NCBI GenBank assembly: GCA_034509735.1
Contig: JACGWO010000007.1
Span: forward strand, 1 to 64,000
Direction of reading: 5' to 3'
DNA: 64,000 bases
Source of the DNA: Sesamum alatum
Lineage: Eukaryota; Streptophyta; Magnoliopsida; Lamiales; Pedaliaceae
The notes under the pieces were generated by a model, which searched no databases, had not been told where the DNA came from, and saw nothing but the letters and a program-made list of their open reading frames with translations. A program made the position numbers and the translations under genes. Shown here piece by piece: positions 55,123 through 64,000 of the stretch. Each line of letters opens with the position of its first letter. The first letter of the stretch is position 1.

Positions 55123-58100
55123 ATGGCCTTTCCCCACCATTTATCTCAAGAAACGCCGCTCCACCATTTCTCCTCCCACCACCAAACTTCTCCCATCACT
55201 ACACTTCCTGCCTCTTCTTCCCACACCAACTCCAAGCCCTCCCCGTCCCCGCCCACCTGCCTCAACAGTCCTATTCTCCGCCACTTCCCCGATGCAAATT
55301 TCCTTAATCTTCATACTAATAACACCTCCTCTTCCACCGCCACTGCAACAAATCAGTGGCTTTCTCGCTCCATTTTGCACAGGACCCTCAGGGAGGTCGA
55401 TGTTCAGGTCTCCAACATGGCTGCCACGGTTTCTCATGAATCTCCCGATTTCAACAACACTCCCAACAATCATAGTGGTAGAAATGACTACAAAGAGTTG
55501 ACTCAGGCTACTGCTACTTGCGGTGAAGAAGCGGTGAATTGGCAAACTGCGAGGTACAAAGCCGAGATCTTGTCTCATCCCTTGTACGAGCAACTCTTAT
55601 CTGCACACGTAGCTTGCTTGCGCATCGCCACGCCCGTCGATCAGCTACCCAGGATAGACGCGCAGCTCGCGCAGTCGCAGCAAGTGGTTGCCAAATACTC
55701 CTCGCTTGGACATGGAAATCTTGGTGACGATAAAGAGCTCGATCAATTTATGGTAAAGACTAAACTTTTTTGTTGCATATATAGTTTATCTCTATTCTCT
55801 TAATAGAATCTTCAGGTTCCGACTTTCTTTAGAATTTACTCCACGGTCCTCTCAGATGCTATGGTGCGAATATTGCTGCCTTTAATAAACTAAATTTCTG
55901 ATTCTTGTGCATGTTTGTTGCACTGTTAGTAGGAAGCATAACCATACTTCTCTCTTTGTCCACTGACGATCGGTGCTGGGATGTAATTATACAGCCAATT
56001 TCTATCTTAGAAAATCTTCTTGGATAGTCCACAAGGATTAATTCTGTATGCAATTCAAGAAGATATCTTCAAGTTTGCTTCATAATAGATTGTTCGTGAG
56101 GCATTTTTCTGCTCCGTTTCCACAAGCTTCATTTCCTGGTTTCTTCCATTTCACCTTCGTTTTGGAATAAAGTTGCTGTTCAGGTTCATGATGACAAGTG
56201 ATTTCTAAAATCCACTGGGCCTAGAAATTTATGAGAAAATTAGCTAACCAAATAAAGTTGCTGTTCAGGTTCATGATGACAAGTGATTTCTTTTCTTTTC
56301 TTGAAGACCCTGTAAAAATAAGCACAGGGAGATTTGTTATTCATTCCATTGGCGGATTTTGTCGAGCTTTATATTTACTATTGAGACAGCTAATGAATAT
56401 TTTGGCAGTGAACCAAAAAGGGTCGCATTCCTCAAATTTTGTTCGTTTATTCTGGGTTGGCAGCCAAAAGAAGATATCCAATATCCTATAGCAAGAATAA
56501 TCTAAATTGTGTTCTGGTTGTTGTTGTCTCCATTATTTTTGTTATTGGTATTGGTATTAGCTACCCATTCTATGTTGTATGAAGATTAGAACTAGTTCAC
56601 AAAAGAAGAATTTTTGATGATTTTGTATCTTTACTTGCGCAGAGATTTTTGGCTATTCTTTAAGTTGATAAAATTCCCTCCTACAATACATAACTGCCCA
56701 ATGTTCTTACTACGGAGATGATGGATAATCCTACTGTTCTTACTATGTAGACACATTATGTGCTGTTGCTATGTTCATTTAAAGAGCATCTGCAGCAGCA
56801 TGTGCGTGTTCATGCAATGGAAGCTGTTATGGCTTGCTGGGAGATTGAGCAATCCTTACAAAGCTTAACAGGTGATGTTTCATTAATTATCTTATTCATC
56901 CTCTCAGCGACTTCCAACAAGATAGATAGATGCCTTGTTCTCAAGGAAAATTACTGGCTTCATGTTTGTTTGTTCATTTGTATAGCATAAATTCAACATG
57001 CTATTGTTAAAGATTTGCTTGAATGTCAATGTCTTGTTTATAACCACATGCATTGTTTGAGTCTATAAAGCACAACTACCTGATCTTAATAGGAGTCCAG
57101 ACTCGAGATAAGCACCTTGCTGTCAGCACTCTTAATTTGCGAATGTAAATATGAGTTGAATGAGACAATCATGCACTCTATATTTGCGTAGGCAGGCACC
57201 ATTTTCTGGCTGTATTACCTAACGGTTAATTAAGGATGCCAGTTGATGTGATTATTTTCTGTATTGAACCAAGTGTTTCAATCTCATTAGCTTAAGACAG
57301 TTGGAGGGATTTGATGGTGGAAACTGTTCATAATTCCTATATTGATGTTGAAAAAACTGGCTCCTACTCAAGAGAGGAAAGATTAAACTTGCTTTAAGAA
57401 AACCAGTCTAAGATGTAAATGATTACTTTACGATTGTACAGATGTATAGCTACTAAATGGCTTAGTATGCATCATAGATTGCTTGATTAAAACTAATGCA
57501 AGATAAACTATTATGGTGCCACAAGTTAGAAACTATTATTTATTTCCTCACAATCTTCCTCCATGTTTCTGAGAGATACTTCATTGACCAACTTTATTGC
57601 ATGAAAAATCCTTGTAGCATTTTGTATCTGAGTCACCAACTAAATTTGAACAGTCGAACAATATGAAGCTGAAGTTTGGTTTGATGTAATTGTTGAGCAG
57701 GAGTTTCACCAGGGGAAGGGACAGGTGCCACAATGTCGGATGATGATGATGATGGCCAGGTAGATAGTGATACAAACTTGTTCGATGGAAGCTTGGATGG
57801 CCCTGGCTCTATGGGATTTGGTCCATTAATCCCAACAGAGAGTGAAAGATCATTGATGGAGCGTGTAAGACAGGAGCTAAAGCATGAACTAAAAAATGTA
57901 TGTGGTACTCTTGACCTCTTTGTTGAAACAGGGAACAAAATAACCAATTTTGATTTCTGTTCAATGTTTCTTTGGCCCACGAGCAACAGGGTTACAGGGA
58001 GAAAATTGTAGACATTAGGGAGGAAATTTTACGCAAGAGAAGAGCAGGGAAACTCCCTGGTGATACCACCTCAGTGTTAAAAGCATGGTGGCAGTCGCAT

Positions 58101-58405
58101 TCCAAGTGGCCATACCCAACAGTAAGTACTTGATTATATCATATTGTTGTATATTGAATTGAATCCTTTTGTGTAATAGATTGGTGTTAACTCAGTAGTT
58201 ATTCAATAGTTTGTAGACATGCATAGTTGTTGTGTAATGGTTAAGTTTGAATTTCCAGGAGGAGGATAAGGCAAGACTGGTACAAGAAACAGGGTTGCAA
58301 CTAAAGCAGATAAATAACTGGTTCATTAATCAAAGGAAGAGGAACTGGCACACCAATCCTTCCTCCTCTTCTACAGCCGCCTTGAAAAGCAAACGTAAAA
58401 GGTAA
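55123..58405 (+). CDS. Class II KNOX homeobox protein (KNAT3/4/5 type), five exons
   Basis: A TALE homeodomain transcription factor of the class II KNOX group, which acts in differentiation of leaf, root and seed tissues, often paired with BELL proteins. Proposed exons: 55123-55752, 56751-56871, 57701-57897, 57990-58121, 58259-58405, all GT-AG, giving 408 residues. It opens [16 protein letters not shown], as in KNAT3, then a Ser/Thr/Asn/Pro-rich region. KNOX1 is at about 138-190 ([20 protein letters not shown]), KNOX2 at about 204-255 ([19 protein letters not shown]), an acidic stretch [16 protein letters not shown] at about 298-318, and the TALE homeodomain at about 320-380 with the PYP loop (WPYPTEEDKARL) and [13 protein letters not shown]. 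The first intron is about 1 kb. The stop at 58403-58405 follows KSKRKR. A donor overlaps it and could splice to a short alternative tail (see findings). Confidence 0.93.
56167..56291 (+). repeat. 41 bp direct repeat in KNOX intron 1
   Basis: AATAAAGTTGCTGTTCAGGT and the next ~21 bases occur at 56167-56207 and 56251-56291, apparently without mismatch, indicating a recent local duplication of 84 bp. Confidence 0.85.
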
Positions 58406-59707
58406 TAATTATTGCTGTTTCAGGGTTTCCCACCAATTATATTTTAGTGGAAAGTAATGCGCGTATGAAAACAGCAACACTATTACTGTGTAAAGGAAGT
58501 AGGAGTTTCTAACCCAGTAGCTACTCATGATTCCTTCCACTTGAGTTCAACAATGAAATGATTACAGATGTTCCTCTCAGAAGGAGAAGAAATTGAGGAG
58601 GAAGGACTAAGTTAATCTCCATAAGGTGTTCGATAAGAAACGGCCTGCATTTCTACTTTGTAAATATTATTATAACATACACAAATGGCAACAGAACAGC
58701 TTCATTGAATATGCCTTGGAGTTGGTGCACACATCCAACTTTTGTATGTGTATGTATGTGCGTGTCAATAATGATATAGGTTTGATTTTAGAAAATCAGC
58801 ATTGCAACTATAGTTGGTGTATCATTCATGAATTCTTTTGGGATAAACACTGTTTCCATGTCGATATCTGATCCAAATGCTGCATGCTCACCAGCGCTAC
58901 ATAATAAACAATAGAGATTAATAGGTGAGTGGAGCTAGGTTGCACTTTTATCTTGTTACTCGAGTCTTTTGCTTTGTTTCTACTTGTGCAACTTCTCGTG
59001 TGTTTATAGACCGATAAATACATACATAGATTAACAGAATGGGAGTTGCAAGTGACGGAGCCCCAGGTTCCATGCTAATTGAATGGGGGTTGCAACCTCC
59101 AAGATATAAATAAAGCTCCACTCTTTTGGATTCTGAAGCAACGGGTTTTCCTGCCTGTGTTCTCTCATTTGATTCAACAAATTTGAAGCAATCTAGTCAG
59201 AGATATTTTTTTGCTAATTAATCCAGTCACAGACACGAGGAGGATGTGGAAATCAATTTTATACAATCAATAATACATCCTCTTCTACCCCATCTCATCT
59301 CCTTGTAATTAGACACTAGACTCAAACCCAATTCCCCACACATCCCATTTCACGATAATTCTTAGCATTGTCTTGTGGTGATGTATATCAAAGATGACTA
59401 GTTCCATAAGACCTCCATGTGAACAGAGAGTTCAAGAAGAATTTGCAAAACCAACCACCAAGAAGGGAGAGCAAATATCATATGTAACTGTATGCTTGAG
59501 TTTCAAGGCATGGTAACAACAAATCATTCAACTCTTGCAACAAAACCGCATGCTTAATTTGACAAGTTTCAAAAGATGGCCAATACAGTATAAAAATTGG
59601 TGGGGCACAAAAATTTAAGCCTTCATGGCAAGTTAATAGAAACTTCCAGCAGAAATAAACCTAAACCCATATCTCTTAACATATGAAAGCATTTGCGATT
59701 GCCTAGC
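58406..59707. other. Region between convergent KNOX and RPS11 genes
   Basis: 3' UTRs of both genes and plain intergenic DNA. A possible alternative last KNOX exon is at 58568-58610. No other gene seen. Confidence 0.6.
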
Positions 59708-61026
59708 TCACATCCCTGTAAAGGCCTTCTTCCCACGACCAGAAGAACCAGCTGGTACCACCTTAAGCACATTAAACCTGACGGTTTTGGACAAGGGTCT
59801 GGAAGGAGATGCAGAAAGGCATCGTCAATTGATCCCAGAATTTATTCTAAAGCAGGCAATAACAAAATTTCAAATACTAACCTGCATTGGCCAATAATGA
59901 CATGGTCACCCTCTTTCACACGGAAGCAGGGGGATATGTGGGCTGGGATATTTGAATGCCTTTTTTCATATCTAAAGAAAAACCACAAATCAATCAGATG
60001 AACATAACCAAAAAGAGAACCAGCAACCACATTGAAACAAAATATCATACCTTTGGTACTTCTTCACCCAGTGCAGGTAATTCCTCCGAACGATGATAGT
60101 TCTCACCATCTTAGCACTGTGGCAGGTTCCAGCAAGAATACGCCCCCTGATGGACACATCACCAGTGAATGGGCATTTCTTATCAATGTAAGTGCCTGCA
60201 CAAAGAGGAATTCATCAGCCGAAAAAAAAAAAAAAATAATAAGACTAACATGATTGCAAAGATAAAAAGTATCATACAATAAATATGATTCAAGTCTGAG
60301 ATATGTTGTGCAATAATTATGGTTTCTCTTAATTAAAGACATTGAACGCAGACACAACCTAGAAAAAAGAACACACGGAGGACCATCAAGAAAACTAAAT
60401 GTCAAGGAGATAGAGATGAAGCTCGTAGCCAATTAAAACTAACAATTCCTCGACAGGTAAGAGTAATACTAACTTAAGAAAACATTCAAGCATCAGATCA
60501 GAAACCATAAAATGTTTCTGAAACTCGAACAACTTGGCATCACAGGAACTTCTACAGGTAGCATCTCACTAATTGGTGAAATTACATTAAAGAACGTTAA
60601 TCTACAAGGAAAGGGTAAGAAATAACAGAAAAGATGCGGAAAGGCAGAGAAAATATAATTAGCAAAATTAGACCTTCAACAGCCTCGCGGGGTGTCTTAA
60701 ACCCTAGTCCGATGCTCTTCCAGTAGCGGTTGCCCCCCTTCCCTGGCGCCTTACCCTTCCCCGACTTCTTCGAGCTGCAAAATTGGAGGATTTCCCTCAG
60801 CACAGTCTAGCATTCAGAATTCTAACTCAATGCAGACAAATTAAATAAACCCCTTACCAAAGGAAAACCTTGGGTTGCTTCAAGAACGCCTTCTCAGTCT
60901 GAAATCAGTTGAAGCTGATTTATTAAAATCGTTGGGCGGCGCATATACATATACATATATATATATACAGTATCCGAGTGAAAGAGAATGTGCAAGTAAG
61001 GTACTCTAGTTTACCTGTTCGGCCAT
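59708..61026 (-). CDS. RPS11: 40S ribosomal protein S11 (uS17), six exons
   Basis: A cytosolic small-subunit ribosomal protein that binds 18S rRNA. Proposed exons in transcription order: 61026-61015, 60898-60858, 60774-60674, 60195-60051, 59971-59882, 59798-59708. Phases agree and the total is 480 bases, coding for 159 residues, the normal length. Landmarks: a first exon of only four codons (MAEQ), then [79 protein letters not shown] and [20 protein letters not shown]. The AAAACCCTAG element in the leader (about 61086-61093) resembles the telo box common in plant ribosomal protein gene promoters. The cysteine in KVFLC is a small difference from the more usual serine. Confidence 0.96.
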
Positions 61027-62381
61027 GGTGGTTAGCTCCGGCGTACGTGTGCGAGCGTGAAATTGGAAGAAGCGGCGGCAGCAATAAAACCCTAGCGACA
61101 GAACCCAAACTGCGAAGGTGATGGCTTTTATATAGTTCGAGGACTCCAAACTATATTGGCAATAGTATGTATGCCCTTTGGTTGTTTGGACCCTGTGTTT
61201 TAGGGTAAATCTCACTAAACCCCTATACAAAATGTTTTTTCACAAATTGCCCCCTAGGAAACGAAATTTTCACTACGACCTCCAAAATTTAATTGCGCCG
61301 ATGTGTTACGAAAATTGTTTTAGGTATTATAAAAGGAAACAAACACAAGTTTTAGACTTTGTCCTTAAATATTTTAATTTATTAGGTAAAGTAAGTGTTC
61401 ATTTATTTTGAATATGAGATTGATTAATGATGGGATCCATCTGCAATCGCAGGAGTGATTATACTCGGAACGGCCTAACATGATTGGGCTGGAATTGGAA
61501 GAAACAAGGCCCTCATCCTAGTGCACTTGATATGGTACTTGGTTTTTATTTGGGTAATTATAATCCAACTAACTTTCCTAAAATTTAATATAATTATTTT
61601 CAATTTGAAAAGTGTATTTATAATTTTTCAAACAACGAATACATGAATATGATTATGATTGTGTCAGTTGATAAATAATTAAGACCTTTCCTTTAGAATG
61701 AATACATAATATGAAAACAAACAAGGGCTACTATATGTTGTATACAGCCTAAAAGCCTTTTTTTCCCGTAAAAGAATGGCTGCGAAATGATTTTGACTCC
61801 CATTCTTTTCAGTTGTTCCGAAAACACTTTGTAGTAGTAGAAGAAGAAGAATATTAGGCCACTACCATCCATCTGCCTCACAATTTTGGGTTTGCCCCCA
61901 TGAATGTGATGCAATCAATTCAGAATTGAGAAACTTACAAAAAGTCAAGGAATGCTGATCAAAGAGTTAAAAAAGCAAACTATATACGACTCTGTCCTCT
62001 GTGTAAACTCTTCCTATATCTCTTTAGCTGCTCACTCATTCATATCTCACCAATGCACATTTTTTGGGTAGGTCACTCATAGACCATCTCTTCCACCAAA
62101 AGGCAGCAGCAGCCATGAATACATGTGGATATCATCCCCCTTAAGCTTACTCCCTCTGTACCATTAGGAACAAAAGTTACTTTAGGGGGTTGCCAAACAA
62201 GATGACATTGTTTTTATGCCTACGGTTGTAATAAAAATATTCTCAGACATAATCTTTATGGTGTCTCAATAACTATAGGCTATAGCCACCTTCAAACCCT
62301 AAACCCCTAGTTGATTACAAAACCCAGCAATTCTTCAAGATTGTCATATAGACTAGCAGAAAGAAGAAGGAAAAATAAATG
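61027..62381. other. Intergenic DNA between RPS11 and the BAG6-like gene
   Basis: The RPS11 promoter is about 61030-61500, with the telo-box-like motif and a TTGGGCT word near 61485. 61200-61300 reads AGGGTAAATCTCACTAAACC, like one edge of the Mutator-type MITE family at 38002; no matching right end was found. 62290-62310 holds AAACCCTAAACCCCTAG. No gene. Confidence 0.5.
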
Positions 62382-63895
62382 TCATACCCTTTGACGTTTT
62401 GAACTTGGTGGCGACTCGGGGCCTCGCCGATGATGAACCCGATCTGGATTGCCATCAACCTGCACATGTGCCACAATCCCAGTAAATTCTATTACAAGCA
62501 TTATGATATAATAAGTTCACAAGCGCCAGCTCACTATTTTGAATAATGTTTGACCGAATACATGATCTCACCAAAGAAATAAAAAGGAAGAAAGATTCCG
62601 GCTATTATCTCAAGTTCAGCCAGAAAGATCTCCAATTTAATCCTTTTAAAATCATATGACTTGGAAACATCACATTACCTGCGTTTCATCAGAGATTGCT
62701 CCTTCAGTAGTGGGCAAGTCTGACTCAGCTCGACTGCTCTCAGAGAGCATGGGCATTATCTGACGCAGTATATTAGATAAAAGTATCCCATCACCACTCA
62801 CTGTTGATGCTGATTCCTGAGAACTACTAATATCTTGAGCCGCTCCAGAATGGCCAGGAACAGAACCTGAACCTTGGGGGTAAGCATCATCACTGAGGAT
62901 ATGCTCCCCTGGGAATATTGTACTTAGAAGCTGCTCAAGTCCTCCTCTGATCCGACCAGAGAATCCTTGATCGTTAAGTGCTTCAGAAGGTAAATTGCTG
63001 TTGCCTGAAAAAGATGCGTGAATGATTAGCCTATCATGGCTTACAAATTTAGCAAAAAAGCTCTCGGTCTTTTCTCACAATCCCACTTTGTAAATTGATT
63101 GTTAGTAAAGGGCATGCAAAGCACAGATATATAAGACCCTCAGAAGCATATACACACACATAACCCTGTTCCCCTTTATTCTCTTTTTCCATGATTACAC
63201 AGAAAATAACATGCTAATGACTCAATTATAACTAGCAGCAGTAATTTAGATTGCCATTTATGTTTATGTTTCATGCTCTTTATTGTATTAAATTTGTACC
63301 CTGCACTTGATTTTGTGATAATGTCAGCTATTGCTGAAGTAACTTTTTCTCTACAGCTGATCGACCCAAACGTATGTATGCAACTACACAGATTCATATT
63401 GCAGAGAATACCCTAACAAAATATCACCATCTTAATCACCATAAATATTCAAATATACATACATATATATATATATATATTCTGACCTAATCAAACTTAA
63501 CGAGCAAGTTTGAACAGTTGCAGGTTTACCATGCCCTCCAGATAAGTTTTGCTGTTCAGCTGCAGAATCAGGAATAGGTTGTTCAGTGTGATCCGATGCT
63601 TGCGATGCTCTCGTAACACTAGAATTTCCTGACGATACATGTTGAACTCTTGCCAAAACTGGATATAAAATCCCTATTGAACCACGAGATGAATCTGAAC
63701 CACGACCGACAGAAGCTGGGACTGCAGCAACTACAGTTCTAATAGGAATTGCCCTCAATTGTGGTTCCCTGTTGTGTACATTTTGGTCGAGCGGTGCAGC
63801 ATCTTGTTGACCTGAATTTACACTATTGGCAGATATTGGAGCAACTTGCCCTTGAGGCTGTGAACTTGTTGGCTCTCTTCGAGGAAATAGCGATC
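62382..63895 (-). CDS. 3' end of a BAG6-like ubiquitin-domain protein gene, partial
   Basis: Three terminal exons are proposed in transcription order: 63895-63530, 63004-62679, 62459-62382. Borders are GT-AG and phases agree, with stop TGA at 62384-62382. Upstream exons, including any ubiquitin-like domain, lie beyond the right edge. The visible ~256 residues are Pro/Ser/Gln-rich with IPIRTVVAAVPASVGRGSDS, ILYPVLARVQHVSSGNSS, LEQLLSTIFPGEHIL, ILLSNILRQIMPMLSES and a basic end SPPSSKRQRV. This pattern is what I recall for plant proteins annotated as large proline-rich BAG6-like, which handle mislocalised proteins. The assignment rests on these motifs only. Confidence 0.55.
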
Positions 63896-64000
63896 CTGGT
63901 TCCAAAAGAAATAATGAATAAGAAACGCATCAAGTTTCAACATATGCTAAACCTGCATAATTTAATGAGGTCGAAACATAGGGCATGGTTTTTCTGAGTT

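Noticed and set aside
1..64000. tRNA, rRNA, CRISPR or operon-like structures
   Set aside because: None seen. The region is plant nuclear DNA with intron-containing genes, and I found no cloverleaf with A/B boxes by eye, though a covariance search was not possible.

Overview
The window is nuclear DNA of a flowering plant, most likely a core eudicot. The protein-coding genes have GT-AG introns and plant-specific families (type-B response regulator, class II KNOX, plant PPR protein, TRAPPII TRS120), and the telomere-type repeats are the Arabidopsis-type CCCTAAA. I cannot name the species; an asterid such as a Lamiales plant is only a guess.

Layout. 1-11920 is repeat DNA and the most unusual part. 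It holds two nearly identical copies (1-4776 and 7143-11920, period about 7.14 kb) of a unit made from pieces of polyadenylated RNA copied into DNA. Each piece with a poly(A) tail is joined at that tail directly to a CCCTAAA array. The pieces are a LINE-type ORF1-only element, the 3' part of an unrecognised lysine/glutamate-rich gene, and the 3' part of an ARID-HMG-box gene. This is the structure expected if TTTAGGG chromosome ends primed reverse transcription of poly(A) RNA. Duplication of the unit resembles subtelomeric amplification. 11921-15351 is AT-rich spacer with a 321 bp CACTA-type MITE and a TRIM-like pair of 266 bp terminal repeats. 15352-18144 is a type-B cytokinin response regulator in six exons. 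18145-20080 is spacer with GC-rich hairpins. 20081-28729 is a decayed Copia LTR retrotransposon with a truncated 3' LTR, ending about 400 bp upstream of a mitochondrial-type PPR gene (29139-30059).

31227-63895 is gene-rich. It holds a Fip1-motif mRNA 3'-processing gene (minus, 31227-33299), a DM13/DOMON/cytochrome b561 membrane protein (minus, 33859-36510), a CAF1 deadenylase (minus, 41429-42244), the TRAPPII subunit TRS120 (plus, ten exons, 44948-52724), a class II KNOX homeobox gene (plus, 55123-58405), the ribosomal protein RPS11/uS17 gene (minus, six exons, 59708-61026), and the 3' end of a BAG6-like gene that runs out of the window (minus, from 62382). A 500 bp Mutator-type MITE with a perfect 9 bp target duplication lies at 38002-38501.

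The single-copy genes are unrelated housekeeping and regulatory genes with no shared pathway, apart from two mRNA 3'-end factors (Fip1-like and CAF1) about 10 kb apart, which is probably chance. Exon borders were set by hand from GT-AG sites, reading-frame continuity and family knowledge. They have not been checked against transcripts.
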